Assembly: GCA_963840055.1 (NCBI GenBank)
Contig: CAWIXM010000039.1
Coordinates: forward strand, 1-64,000
DNA: 64,000 nucleotides
Reading direction: 5' to 3'
Source of the DNA: Rhodoplanes sp963840055
Lineage (GTDB): Bacteria > Pseudomonadota > Alphaproteobacteria > Rhizobiales > Xanthobacteraceae
The position numbers were made by a program, and so were the translations under genes. The notes beneath the pieces are model-generated. The model did not search any database. It saw nothing but the letters and a program-made list of their open reading frames with translations, and was not told the origin of the DNA. This document shows, piece by piece, positions 16,880 through 26,430 of the stretch; position 1 is the first letter of the stretch; each line of letters begins with the position of its first letter.

Positions 16880-19858
16880 GTGCCACAAGTTATCGGAACT
16901 CCGACGCTTCGCAAAGAGGATGCAAAACTCCTGTCCGGGCGCGGACGTTATGCCGACGATTTGCCGGTTTCAGTCGGAACGCTGCATGCCCACGTCATAC
17001 GTTCTACCCATGCCCACGCCGATATTGTGAGCATCGATGCGGCCGAAGCGCTGGCACATTCCGGCGTTTTTGCGGTGATTACCGGAGAGGACGTCAAAAA
17101 ACTGTCCGATCCGTTCCTGGTCGCACTCAAGGCGCCGGTGCACCAATGGTCGCTGGCCGTCGGCCGGGTCCGCTATGTGGGCGAGCCGGTCGTTTTGATC
17201 GTGGCCGAGAATCGCTATCTTGCCGAGGACGCAGCCGATCTTGTCCGCATCGAGTACCGCGAACGGCCCGTCGTGCTCGATCCCGCCAAAGCCTGCGAGA
17301 AATCTGCGCCCCTGCTGCACGAGGAAGCGAAGACCAATGAGGTCTCGGTCCGCCATTTCACCTATGGCGATACCAAAAGCGCTTTCGCCAGTGCCGATGC
17401 GCGGGTGAAAATCGCCACGGATTACCCGCGGCTCTCCTACACGCCGATGGAATGCTACGTCGTCGTTGCCCAATACGATCCGATCAGCCGCAGCTATGAC
17501 GTACTGGCGAATTTCCAGGGTCCGTTCAGCACCCATCCTGTCATGGCGCGCGCGCTGCGCGTTTCCGGCCCCAAGCTTCGCCTGCGCATTCCCCCCGACA
17601 GCGGCGGCAGTTTCGGCATCAAGCTTTCCGTATTTCCCTATATCGTGCTGATGGCGATAGCCGCCCGCATTACCGGCCGCCCGGTGAAATGGGTCGAGGA
17701 CCGGGTCGAGCATCTCGTTGCCGCAAGCTCCGGGCCCAATCGCATCACCGAAATTGAAGCAGCCGTTACCAAGAAAGGCCGGATTCTGGGCCTCAAGCTT
17801 AACCAGCTCGAAGACTATGGCGCTTTTCTGCGCGCGCCCATGCCGGGACCGCTCTATCGCATGCACGGCTCGGTCACTGGCGCTTACGACATCGCCAACG
17901 TCGATGTGACCAATCGCGTCGTGCTCACGAACAAGATGCCCGCGAGTTTGATCCGCGGCTTCGGCGGGCCGCAGCTTTACCACGCCATCGAGCGGCTCGT
18001 GCAGCGCATTGCCATCGAGCTCAATCTCGATCATCTCGAGGTGATCAAGCGCAATCTCGTTCCTGCGGCGAAGTTTCCCTACAAGACCGCTGCCGGCTCG
18101 CTTTACGATTCCGGCGATTACCTAAAGGCGGTGGAGATCGCGGTCGGCGACGGGCGGCTTGACGACCTCAAGAAGCGGCGCGACGCCGCACGCGCGGCCG
18201 GGCGGCGATACGGCATCGGCTTTGCAGCGATTGTCGAGCCGGGCATGTCGAACATGGGATATCTCTCGACACTCCTCACACCCGATGCACGCGAGAAGGC
18301 CGGCCCGAAGAGCGGCGCCGTGTCAATGGTTACGATCAACGTCGATCCGCTCGGCGGGGTGTCGGTGACCGCCGACGTCACAGTTCAGGGGCAGGGGCAC
18401 GAGACGGTCATCTCGCAGATCGTGGCCGAGCAGCTCGGCCTCAAACCGGAGGATATCGACGTCATCCTTGAGCTGGACACGAGCAAAGACCAGTGGTCGA
18501 TCGCCGCCGGTACTTATTCCTGCCGGTTCACGCCGGGCACCGCGGTTGCCGCCCACATGGCTGCTGGGCAAATCCGCGACAAACTCCGCCGGATTGCGGC
18601 CAAGCAGCTCAACACGCTGCCCGACGATATCGAGTTTACCAACGGCATGATCGGCAGCAAACGCAATCCTGAGAATGCCATGCCGTTCGGTCGCGTTGCC
18701 GGCACGGCGCACTGGTCGCCGGTGATGCTGCCGGAAGGCATGGCGCCGAGCCTGCGCGAGACGGCGGTGTGGTCGCCGCCGGAGCTTGAGCCGCCTTCGG
18801 CCGACGATCGGATCAACACCTCGCTCACCTACGGCTTCGTGTTCGACATGTGCGGGGTCGAGGTCGACCCGCTGACCAACCAGGTGCGCGTCGACCGCTA
18901 CGTGTCGATGCACGATGCCGGCAAGATCCTTAATCCGCTTATTGCCGAGGGCCAGATGCTCGGCTCGTTCGCGCAAGGGATTGCGGCCGCGTTGTACGAG
19001 GAATTCCGCTACGACGAGACCGGCGCGTTTCTTTCCGGCACCTTCGCCGATTATCTGGTGCCGACGGCGAGCGAAATTCCGCGCGTTGAGTTACTTCATA
19101 TGGAATCGCCATCGCCATTTACGCCGCTCGGCGCCAAGGGTTTGGCGGAAGGCAACTGCATGAGCGTGCCGGCCTGCGTCGCCAATGCGGTGGCCGACGC
19201 GCTCGGCGTCAAGGACGTGTCTGTGCCGGTGACGCCGCGCCGCATCCACACCTGGTTGGCGTCAGCCGAGCCGCCGCGTCCTGCAACGGCGGGAGGTGAG
19301 CGGGTTGCCGCACCGTCGGCAGCCGAGGGTGGGCCCAACCTGCGCGGACAGGGTTCGTTCGAGGTGCCGTCGCCGGCGGCCGCGGTATGGCGCTCACTGC
19401 TCGATCCGGAAAGCCTGAAAGCGGCAATCCCCGGTTGCCATGAGTTACAGCGGCTGGGCGAGAATGATTATCTGGCGCTGGTCTCGCTTGGCGTGGGACC
19501 GGTGCGGGGCAAATTCGAGGCGACGGTCAAACTAAGCGATCTGGTGATCGAGAAATCCGGTCGTATCGCCGGCGCGCTGACCGGGCCGCTCGGCGACGCC
19601 ACGGGCAATGGCAATCTGCGACTGGAAGAGGTCGCTTCCGGCACCCGCATCGACTATGACTATGCGGTCACGGCCTCCGGCAAGGTGGTCGCCGTCGGCG
19701 GCCGTCTGCTCGATCGTGCGGCGGCCCTCATCATCCAACAATTCTTTGAGCGGCTGACGCGGCAGTTGAATCCGGATGCCGCTCCTGCTCCCAGCCACGC
19801 CTCGCTGTGGCAGCGCTTCATCAATTTTCTGCGTTCCTTGGTTGGAGGCGGCCCATGA
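16880..19858 (+). CDS. Molybdenum hydroxylase large subunit fused to a CoxG-like SRPBCC domain
   Basis: 992 residues. The first 780 or so form the molybdopterin-cytosine-dinucleotide subunit of the xanthine dehydrogenase family: GRGRYADDLP, RYVGEPVVLIVAE, SLIRGFGGPQ, and the active-site Glu region GAKGLAEGNCMS. The CO-dehydrogenase active-site loop (AYxCSFR) is absent, so this is not a CO oxidiser. The last 150 or so residues, from GQGSFEVPSPAAAVWRSLL, are an SRPBCC/CoxG-type domain (IPGCHEL, GVGPVRGKF, AVGGRLLDRA), ending in a short aromatic/hydrophobic tail. CoxG-like proteins help maturation or membrane attachment. GTG start at 16880 follows AAGG. First gene of a long operon; likely hydroxylates an aromatic or N-heterocyclic compound. 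Confidence 0.9.
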   Translation: MPQVIGTPTLRKEDAKLLSGRGRYADDLPVSVGTLHAHVIRSTHAHADIVSIDAAEALAHSGVFAVITGEDVKKLSDPFLVALKAPVHQWSLAVGRVRYVGEPVVLIVAENRYLAEDAADLVRIEYRERPVVLDPAKACEKSAPLLHEEAKTNEVSVRHFTYGDTKSAFASADARVKIATDYPRLSYTPMECYVVVAQYDPISRSYDVLANFQGPFSTHPVMARALRVSGPKLRLRIPPDSGGSFGIKLSVFPYIVLMAIAARITGRPVKWVEDRVEHLVAASSGPNRITEIEAAVTKKGRILGLKLNQLEDYGAFLRAPMPGPLYRMHGSVTGAYDIANVDVTNRVVLTNKMPASLIRGFGGPQLYHAIERLVQRIAIELNLDHLEVIKRNLVPAAKFPYKTAAGSLYDSGDYLKAVEIAVGDGRLDDLKKRRDAARAAGRRYGIGFAAIVEPGMSNMGYLSTLLTPDAREKAGPKSGAVSMVTINVDPLGGVSVTADVTVQGQGHETVISQIVAEQLGLKPEDIDVILELDTSKDQWSIAAGTYSCRFTPGTAVAAHMAAGQIRDKLRRIAAKQLNTLPDDIEFTNGMIGSKRNPENAMPFGRVAGTAHWSPVMLPEGMAPSLRETAVWSPPELEPPSADDRINTSLTYGFVFDMCGVEVDPLTNQVRVDRYVSMHDAGKILNPLIAEGQMLGSFAQGIAAALYEEFRYDETGAFLSGTFADYLVPTASEIPRVELLHMESPSPFTPLGAKGLAEGNCMSVPACVANAVADALGVKDVSVPVTPRRIHTWLASAEPPRPATAGGERVAAPSAAEGGPNLRGQGSFEVPSPAAAVWRSLLDPESLKAAIPGCHELQRLGENDYLALVSLGVGPVRGKFEATVKLSDLVIEKSGRIAGALTGPLGDATGNGNLRLEEVASGTRIDYDYAVTASGKVVAVGGRLLDRAAALIIQQFFERLTRQLNPDAAPAPSHASLWQRFINFLRSLVGGGP

Positions 19859-20673
19859 AACCGCATCCGTTCGACTACCTGCGCGCGGATTCGGTCGATG
19901 AGGCGATCAAGATACTTGCCGAGCACGGCGATACTGCGCGTGTGCTTGCGGGCGGCCAATCGCTGCTTGCCCTACTCAATCTGCGCCTACTTGAGCCGGC
20001 GATGCTGCTCGATATCACCGGCATCCCGGATCTCGTCAATATCCGGGAAGTCGACGGCAAGGTCGAGGTCGGCGCTGCGGTGACGCAGAACCGCTTGTTG
20101 GCCTGGCCGGGCCTTAAGGAAAAGCTTCCGTTGTTGGCGGCCGCACTGCCTTTCGTCGGCCATTTCCAGACCCGCAACAAAGGCACGGTGTGCGGCTCGG
20201 TCGCGCATGCCGATCCCAGCTCCGAAATTCCGCTGTCGCTCGCCATGCTCCAAGGCGAAGTGATCTTGAGGTCGCTTCGTGGCACCCGCACCGTTCCGGC
20301 CAGCGAATTTCAAGTCGGGATGTTGACGACCGCGCGCAAGCCGGACGAACTGGTCACCGCGGTGCGCTTCCCTGTGCAGGCGAGCCGTCGCGTTGCTTTT
20401 CGCGAAGTGGCGCGCCGGCACGGCGATTTCGCCATTGTTGCACTCGCCGCTATCGCCGACGGCAGCAAGATCAGGCTCGGGGTAGGGGGCATGGCAGACC
20501 GTCCGGCGATCAGAGAGTTTCCGGCTGACAGCGACGTACCCGACGTCATCAACGCCCTGGCCTGGGAGTTTGAAGGTTACGAAGACATGCATGCATCGAG
20601 CCGCATGCGTCGCGATTTATTGCGCCGCATTGGCCCCGTGGTCATTGAAGAGGCACTGCAATGCGCCGGGTGA
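19855..20673 (+). CDS. Molybdenum hydroxylase FAD subunit (CoxM type)
   Basis: 272 residues. It carries the FAD-binding PCMH fold: FDYLRADSVDEAIKIL, ARVLAGGQSLLALLN (FAD pyrophosphate site), GHFQTRNKGTVCGSVAHADPSSE (second FAD contact). The C-terminal CODH flavoprotein domain follows. It passes electrons from the iron-sulfur subunit to the final acceptor. The start ATG 19855 overlaps the stop of the large subunit gene by four bases (ATGA), showing translational coupling. The end overlaps the small subunit gene by 13 bases. Family certain; physiological electron acceptor unknown. Confidence 0.92.
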   Translation: MKPHPFDYLRADSVDEAIKILAEHGDTARVLAGGQSLLALLNLRLLEPAMLLDITGIPDLVNIREVDGKVEVGAAVTQNRLLAWPGLKEKLPLLAAALPFVGHFQTRNKGTVCGSVAHADPSSEIPLSLAMLQGEVILRSLRGTRTVPASEFQVGMLTTARKPDELVTAVRFPVQASRRVAFREVARRHGDFAIVALAAIADGSKIRLGVGGMADRPAIREFPADSDVPDVINALAWEFEGYEDMHASSRMRRDLLRRIGPVVIEEALQCAG

Positions 20674-21173
20674 ATCGCAACCAGCGAGGCAGAATCAGCG
20701 TCAAGCTCAACGGCCGTCAGGTTTCGGCCGAGGCTGAGCCGCGCATGCTGCTGAGCGATTTCATCCGCCAGGAGTTGGGCGCGACCGGCACGCATGTCGG
20801 GTGCGAGCACGGCATCTGCGGGTGCTGCACGGTGCTGCTCGATGGCGTCGCCGTGCGATCGTGCCTGACGCTCGCCATGCAGGTTGACGGCCGTGACATT
20901 ACCACCGTCGAGTCGCTTGCCGGCGCCGATGGCGCGCTCAACGCATTGCAGCGGGCGTTCCGCAATAATCACGCTCTGCAGTGCGGCTTTTGTACCCCGG
21001 GCATCCTGATGTCGTTCACCGACTTTTTGCGGCGCAACCCAAAGCCGTCGGAAGCGCAGGTGATCGAGGTTCTCAGCGGTCACATCTGTCGGTGCACGGG
21101 GTACACTGGCATCGTCTCGGCCGTTCTCGAAGCGGCTGCTGCAAACGATCGGAATGAGGGAGACAAGCCATGA
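20661..21173 (+). CDS. Molybdenum hydroxylase 2Fe-2S subunit (CoxS type)
   Basis: 170 residues with two 2Fe-2S clusters. The plant-ferredoxin-type domain shows CEHGICGCCTVLLDG and a later RSC; the C-terminal all-helical domain shows CGFCTPGI and ICRCTGY. It starts MRRVNRNQRGR, overlapping the FAD-subunit gene by 13 bases, and ends with an ATGA overlap into the cupin gene. It relays electrons from the molybdenum centre to FAD. All eight cluster Cys are present. Confidence 0.93.
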   Translation: MRRVNRNQRGRISVKLNGRQVSAEAEPRMLLSDFIRQELGATGTHVGCEHGICGCCTVLLDGVAVRSCLTLAMQVDGRDITTVESLAGADGALNALQRAFRNNHALQCGFCTPGILMSFTDFLRRNPKPSEAQVIEVLSGHICRCTGYTGIVSAVLEAAAANDRNEGDKP

Positions 21174-21667
21174 GCAAAAGCTTGGAAACGCCGCAGGCCG
21201 CCAAGCAGCTCTATCAGGAGCGCATCACCATCAACGGCAAGAACGTCGTCCTCTCGCACAACGAGTCGCCGGTGGCCAATGCCGGGGTTCTCGAGAACGC
21301 CGAAATTTTCCGCATGATCAACATTTTTGCGGAGAAGTTCTCGCCGACCAATATCGACAAGGCGGATGGTACACCGTTGCGCTTGTACACGTCTGATTCC
21401 GTCAAGATCGATGTCTCGAAGCGGCGCAAGCACGACATGGGTTTCTGGCATCGCAATATCGACGCCCATGAAATTATCTTCTGCGTAAAAGGCGCGCTGA
21501 AGTGGGAGACCGAGATGGGCGTCCGCGTCATGCACCCGGGCGACATGCTACTCATCCCCAAGGGGATCGCCCACCGCTCTATGCTGTGCGAGGATTCGAC
21601 CGACGACAACGTCCTCATCGAACTGAAGATCGCGGACGAATTGACCTATGTCGGCGAGAATAAGTAA
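21170..21667 (+). CDS. Cupin-domain protein
   Basis: 165 residues with one cupin barrel. The two cupin motifs are visible as FWHRNIDAHEIIFCVKGALKWETE and GDMLLIPKGIAHRS, giving metal-ligand candidates His, His/Glu and His. It begins with ATG 21170, overlapping the CoxS stop by four bases. Single-domain cupins near aromatic-degradation genes are often dioxygenases or isomerases, but this one has no diagnostic feature of a named enzyme. Located inside the Mo-hydroxylase operon and followed by an amidohydrolase, it probably acts on an intermediate of the same pathway. Confidence 0.75.
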   Translation: MSKSLETPQAAKQLYQERITINGKNVVLSHNESPVANAGVLENAEIFRMINIFAEKFSPTNIDKADGTPLRLYTSDSVKIDVSKRRKHDMGFWHRNIDAHEIIFCVKGALKWETEMGVRVMHPGDMLLIPKGIAHRSMLCEDSTDDNVLIELKIADELTYVGENK

Positions 21668-21681
21668 CAAGAGAGTGTCGC

Positions 21682-23079
21682 GTGCAAAACGTTGATCTTG
21701 TCATCCAGAACATAGAGTGGCTGATCACGGTTGATCCCGAACGCCGTGTCATGCGTGATGCGGCAATCGCGGTGCTTGGCGGCAAGATCGTTGCCGTCGG
21801 CAAATCGGCCGAGATCGCGAGGGAATACTCCGCCGCCCGCGCGGTAGACGCGGGCGGAACGGTGGCCACGCCGGGCTTTATCGATTGTCACCTGCATTCC
21901 TCGTTCCAGCTTTCACGCGGGCTGGCGGACGAGGCGAATGCGCAGGCGTTCCTTTTCGAACGCATGTACCCCTACGAGGCGGCGCTTGAGGGTGCGGACG
22001 TGCGCCTGTCAGCGACGCTGGCGGCGGCGGAACTGCTCAAGCACGGCGTTACCTGTTTCATCGATCCCGGCAACTATCATCCCGAGGCTTCGGTCGAAGG
22101 GATCATGGCGACGGGCATCCGCGCAATCGTTTCGCGTTCATCGTTCGATCTGACCAAGTCGGTGCTCGGTATCTTGCCGGAGCGGATGATCGAAACAACG
22201 CAAGTTGCACTGGAGCGGGCGGAAGAGGTTCTGGAAAAATACGCCAATACGGGCAATCCGCGGCTCGGCGCTAGCGCCTCCTTCCGCGGTCTGAACAACG
22301 CCTCCGATGAGCTGATCCTCGGCCTGGGCAAGCTCGCCAAACGCTACAACACGTTGCTGCAGACCCATGCCTGCTTCAGCTACTCTACCCACGATTCCAG
22401 CGTCGCACGCACCAAGCTGGCGGAGATCGAGCGCCTGGAATCGCTCGGCGTGATCGACGAACGGATGCTGATCGTCCACTCGGGCTGGCTCGAGCCGGAA
22501 GAGGTCGCCATTCTGGCGAAGCGCAAGCCCTCGCTGGTTTGCGCGCCAAGTTCGAGTCTGCACAACGGCTACGGCAACATTCTGGTCGGCAAGCTGCCCG
22601 AGCTGCTGGCGCTCGGTGTCAACGTCACGGTCGGCTCCGATCACGCCTCCTCCGGCATCGTCGACATGCCGCAGGAGATACGCCTCGCCTGCTGCGGCTA
22701 CAAGGAGACACGTATCAATCCGCGGGTGATGCCGCCCGAAATTGGACTGGAAATGGCGACGATCAACGGCGCCAAGGCGGCGCTGATGGCAGACCGGATC
22801 GGCAGCATCGAGGTTGGAAAAGACGCCGACATCGTCCTGTTCGATACCCAGCGGCCGGAATGGCAGCCGCTGTTCAATCCGGTCTCCAACCTCGTCTACA
22901 GCGCGACCGGCGATTCGGTGCGTGACGTCTTCGTCGCCGGCGAGCAGGTGGTTTCCGGGGGGCGGCTGGTGAAGATTGACGAAACGACGCTCTATTCCGA
23001 GATCCCGACGGCGGTAGCGCGGTTCGGCAAACACTTGAAGCTGGACCAGATGATTCAGCTGCGCTGGCCGGTCAGCTGA
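21682..23079 (+). CDS. Amidohydrolase (TrzN/SsnA-like, metal-dependent)
   Basis: 465-residue amidohydrolase superfamily protein. The N-terminal composite beta domain is followed by GFIDCHLHSS (His70-x-His72 metal site), a lone His in LQTHACFS, another in IVHSGWLE and the Asp of VGSDHASSG, the full metal set of the cytosine-deaminase/TrzN group. The C-terminal ADIVLFDTQRPEW closes the beta sandwich. Relatives deaminate or dechlorinate N-heterocycles. In this operon (Mo hydroxylase, cupin, UbiD, CoA ligase) it suggests a nitrogen-containing ring or amine substrate. GTG start at 21682 follows GAGAGTG. Reaction is inferred, not shown. Confidence 0.82.
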   Translation: MQNVDLVIQNIEWLITVDPERRVMRDAAIAVLGGKIVAVGKSAEIAREYSAARAVDAGGTVATPGFIDCHLHSSFQLSRGLADEANAQAFLFERMYPYEAALEGADVRLSATLAAAELLKHGVTCFIDPGNYHPEASVEGIMATGIRAIVSRSSFDLTKSVLGILPERMIETTQVALERAEEVLEKYANTGNPRLGASASFRGLNNASDELILGLGKLAKRYNTLLQTHACFSYSTHDSSVARTKLAEIERLESLGVIDERMLIVHSGWLEPEEVAILAKRKPSLVCAPSSSLHNGYGNILVGKLPELLALGVNVTVGSDHASSGIVDMPQEIRLACCGYKETRINPRVMPPEIGLEMATINGAKAALMADRIGSIEVGKDADIVLFDTQRPEWQPLFNPVSNLVYSATGDSVRDVFVAGEQVVSGGRLVKIDETTLYSEIPTAVARFGKHLKLDQMIQLRWPVS

Positions 23080-23208
23080 GGCCGCCCGGGCGGTAGGTGA
23101 CAGCGCGATCGACATGCCGCCAGCAGCATTGCGCCGATCACGGTCGTCGACGAGGCCGTTCACTGATCCATGGCGGACAACGCCAGCGAACAGAAAGGGA
23201 TATCAACG

Positions 23209-24789
23209 ATGGGCGGTAACGCCAGGATTGTGCCGACGACGGCCGCCGCACAGCAGCACCTTCAGGATCTGCAGGGGACGCTCGCCTGGCTCAAGACGCG
23301 GGGTGATCTGGTTGAAACCGAAAAGGAGGTGAATCCGGATCTGGAAGTCACTGGGCTGCAGAAGCTGATGGATGGCGGCTGTCCGGTGATCTTCAACAAC
23401 GTCAAGGGCAAGCCGAACCACAAGGTACTCACCAACCTGTTCGGCGACATCAGAGTCGTTAATGCCATGTTCGGTTGGACCAGCGACAAGGAGCGCACAA
23501 TAAAGCTCGCGCGCGCGCTGTCCAAGCCACTGCCGCCCGTCGAGATCGCGCAGTCGGAAGCGCCATGTCAGGAGGTGGTGATCGAGAACCCCAAAGACGT
23601 CAACGAGTACGTCGTGCCGATCCGCCACACTGCGCTCGAGAAGGAGCTAACCATAGGCTCCGGCATCCGCTGCATCTCCGGCAAGCAGTTCGGAGACGGC
23701 ACCGACGTTGGCTACAACCGCATGAATTTCCGCTGGGGCAATGTCGGCACGTTCCAGATCTCACCCGGCTCGCACATGTGGCAGGTGGTCAGCGACGCCT
23801 ATCGCAGGAACGAACGGGTGCCGCTGACCTTCTGCTTCGGCGTGCCGCCCGCCTGCACGCTGCTCGCGGGCGCGGCGTTCGATTATGTGATCCTGCCTTA
23901 CGGTTGCGATGAGCTTGGCGTTGCCGGCGCCGCGCAAGGCTTTCCCGTGCGCGTTGTCAAGGCGTGCACCGTCGACGCCTGGGCCATCGCGGATTCCGAG
24001 GTCGTCATCGAAGGCTATATCGATCCGCGCGACCGCCGCTTCGAGACCGCCGAGGCCGAAGCCGACGAGACGCAAGGCAAGCACCATTTCCACCCCGAAT
24101 GGGCGGGCTACATGGGCAAGGCCTACAAGGCGCCGACTTTCCACGTCACCGCCGTCACCATGCGCAAGGACGCCAAGCGTATCATCTACTGCCTCGGCGC
24201 GCACACCCTCGACGAGCACAACATCGACACCTCGATCCGCGAGGCCGCGATGTTCGAATTGTGCCACCGGATGCAGCCAGGCATCATCCAGGACGTCAAC
24301 ATTCCCTACTGCATGACGGACTGGGGCGGCGTCATCATTCAGGTCAACAAGCGCAACCGCTTGGAGGAGGGTTGGCAGCGCAACTTCCTCACCACGTTGT
24401 TGGCGACCTCGCAGGGCATGCGCGTCGCGATCGCGGTGAGCGAGGACACCGACATCTACAGCTTGGACGACGTAATGTGGGCGATCACGACGCGCGTGAA
24501 CCCCCAGAGGGACATCCTGAACCCGACGCCGGGCGGGCGCGGCCAGACCTTCATGCCCGCCGAGCGCATGACCGCCGGCGATCGCGAATGGACGGCGAGC
24601 AATACGCGCTACGAGGGCGGGTTAGGAATCGACGCCACGGTTCCCTATGGCTTCGAGGAGGATTTCATGCGGCCGGTCTATCCCGTCGATCGCGTGAGAC
24701 TCGAAGACTTCTTCAGCAAGGAGCAAATTGCCAACGTCAAGGGGCGCCTGGAAGGCTGGGTGGCATTACTCGCAAAAACCGGACGTTGA
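23209..24789 (+). CDS. UbiD-family protein (third copy, altered active-site Glu)
   Basis: About 526 residues. Start taken at ATG 23209, which has AAAGGGA upstream; an in-frame ATG at 23170 lacks a good site. The UbiD fold is clear: VIFNNVKGKPNHKV, EAPCQEVVIENP and GAAQGFPVRVVK. The prFMN Arg is conserved (DVGYNRMNFR, Arg171), but the motif that reads EGPFGEF/EGPFAEF in the other two copies reads HHFHPEWAGYMG. So the second catalytic Glu is kept (Glu297) while the first is His292. This may change the acid-base chemistry or the reaction direction. It is preceded by the amidohydrolase gene and followed at 24 bp by an acyl-CoA ligase gene. Confidence 0.85.
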   Translation: MGGNARIVPTTAAAQQHLQDLQGTLAWLKTRGDLVETEKEVNPDLEVTGLQKLMDGGCPVIFNNVKGKPNHKVLTNLFGDIRVVNAMFGWTSDKERTIKLARALSKPLPPVEIAQSEAPCQEVVIENPKDVNEYVVPIRHTALEKELTIGSGIRCISGKQFGDGTDVGYNRMNFRWGNVGTFQISPGSHMWQVVSDAYRRNERVPLTFCFGVPPACTLLAGAAFDYVILPYGCDELGVAGAAQGFPVRVVKACTVDAWAIADSEVVIEGYIDPRDRRFETAEAEADETQGKHHFHPEWAGYMGKAYKAPTFHVTAVTMRKDAKRIIYCLGAHTLDEHNIDTSIREAAMFELCHRMQPGIIQDVNIPYCMTDWGGVIIQVNKRNRLEEGWQRNFLTTLLATSQGMRVAIAVSEDTDIYSLDDVMWAITTRVNPQRDILNPTPGGRGQTFMPAERMTAGDREWTASNTRYEGGLGIDATVPYGFEEDFMRPVYPVDRVRLEDFFSKEQIANVKGRLEGWVALLAKTGR

Positions 24790-24813
24790 GGCTGGTGGCG
24801 TGAGGAGGTCGGC

Positions 24814-26388
24814 ATGGTGAATGTATTCGGAAACCACCAGCTTGGCATTCCTTATCAGCCGATCGCCGACCTGTTTGCTAAATACAAGGCGCGCGATCCG
24901 GGCAAGACCGCGATTGTCGATCTCGATCAGAAATCATCGATCACATTCAGTGACCTCGATCAGATGACGACCGACATCGCGGCTTTTCTCAAGAGCAAGG
25001 GCATCGGCAAGGGCCATCGCGTTCTGCTGCTCGCCGACGAATGCCTGGAGAAGCTGCTTATCTGGTTCGGCGCCTGGCGGATCGGTGCGGTGATTTGCCC
25101 GCTCAATATCGAGATCAATGAGAAAGTGATGGTGGATCTGGCGCGGGCGGTGAATCCCGCGCTGATCCTCTGCCACAAGGACCTCGATATGGCGGCCCTG
25201 GTCGGGGATCATCCGGCGCCGCGCATCCGCTTCGGTCAATGGTCGGCGGTCGGCGCGGCCGATCCGCAGGACGAATTCTTTTGCGTCATTCCGAGGGGAC
25301 GGAGCACGGCGGAATTGCCCGAGCGCAACAATCCGGAAGACGTGTCGTGCATTTTTTGTACGTCGGGAACGACGGCGCAACCGAAGATCGTCGTTTACGA
25401 CCACGCCGCTTATTGGCTCAATGGACTTTCGACGCTGGAGTTCTTGGGGCTCGGCGAGGACGACCGCACGCTCGAATATCGCTCGTTCGGCTGGAACTCG
25501 GCGCAAGTGCTCAGCCTGATGCCATTCGTGGAGAAGGGCCTGACTATGCACATCGCCAAGCGATACTCGCATAGCCGGTTCTTCGAGTGGGTCAAGAGCT
25601 ACGGCATCACCTTCTCCGCCGGCGTGCCGACCGTGCTCAATCTGATGCTCAACAAGCCGCTCGGCTACACCTCGAAGGATATTCCGACGCTCCGTCTCAT
25701 GACCTGCAGCACGGCGCCGCTTACGGCTCAGCAATGGATGCAGTTCGAGGAGATGTACGGTATCAAGCTGCTCCAGCTTTATGGGATGTCGGAGGCCGGA
25801 TGGGTATGCGGCAACCGCTATTACAAATCCAGGTTCGGCACTGTCGGCGTGCCGGCGTTGCACCAGGAGGTGGAGATCGTTGACGCGCAGGGCAAGCCGG
25901 TCGCCGTCGGCGTCGAGGGCGAGATTACCGCGGGCGGGCCGCAGACCGCGATGGGATATTTGCAAGACGACGGCACGATTGAGCCGTTGCGGCCGAAGCG
26001 GATCAAAACAGGCGATCTCGGCATCCAGGATGCAGAGGGCTTCATCCGTATTTCGGGTCGCACTAAAGACCTGATCATCCGCGGCGGCATGAACATCGCC
26101 CCGCTGGAGATCGACGAGGTTCTGCTCAAGCATCCCGGCATCCTCGACGCCGCCGCGGTGGGCGTGCCCGATAAGATCTACGGGGAGGAAGTCGTGTGCT
26201 ACGTGGTCGGTAAGGAGCCGGGGCTGACCGAGGCGAGCGTCTCCCAGCACTGTCAGCAATACCTGCCGTTGGCGAAGACGCCAAAGCAGATATTCATCGT
26301 TCCGGATTTGCCGAAAAACGATCGCGGCAAGGTCTTGCGCGAGAAGCTTCGCGAGGATTGGGCAAATCGGAGCAAGCTGTCGGCCTGA
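24814..26388 (+). CDS. AMP-dependent acyl-CoA synthetase
   Basis: 524-residue ANL-superfamily enzyme that activates a carboxylic acid to its CoA thioester through an acyl-adenylate. Motifs: the P-loop CTSGTTAQPKIV, LYGMSEAG, KTGDLGIQDAEGFIRISGRTKDLI with the ATP-binding Asp and Arg, and the C-terminal LPKNDRGKVLRE with the catalytic Lys. The adenylate-side residue pattern LYGMSEA is of the aryl/acyl-acid type rather than acetyl-CoA synthetase. It follows the third UbiD gene, suggesting that the acid it activates arises in that pathway. ATG at 24814. Substrate not deducible. Confidence 0.9.
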   Translation: MVNVFGNHQLGIPYQPIADLFAKYKARDPGKTAIVDLDQKSSITFSDLDQMTTDIAAFLKSKGIGKGHRVLLLADECLEKLLIWFGAWRIGAVICPLNIEINEKVMVDLARAVNPALILCHKDLDMAALVGDHPAPRIRFGQWSAVGAADPQDEFFCVIPRGRSTAELPERNNPEDVSCIFCTSGTTAQPKIVVYDHAAYWLNGLSTLEFLGLGEDDRTLEYRSFGWNSAQVLSLMPFVEKGLTMHIAKRYSHSRFFEWVKSYGITFSAGVPTVLNLMLNKPLGYTSKDIPTLRLMTCSTAPLTAQQWMQFEEMYGIKLLQLYGMSEAGWVCGNRYYKSRFGTVGVPALHQEVEIVDAQGKPVAVGVEGEITAGGPQTAMGYLQDDGTIEPLRPKRIKTGDLGIQDAEGFIRISGRTKDLIIRGGMNIAPLEIDEVLLKHPGILDAAAVGVPDKIYGEEVVCYVVGKEPGLTEASVSQHCQQYLPLAKTPKQIFIVPDLPKNDRGKVLREKLREDWANRSKLSA

Positions 26389-26430
26389 CGTGCTGACGTT
26401 GTCGCATCGAAGTGCACCCGGCGAGCGGCT

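Noticed and set aside
16880..21173. CO dehydrogenase (CoxLMS) identity for the Mo-hydroxylase sets
   Set aside because: The active-site loop AYxCSFR is absent in all three large subunits; they have RGFGxPQ instead, as in general xanthine-dehydrogenase-family hydroxylases.
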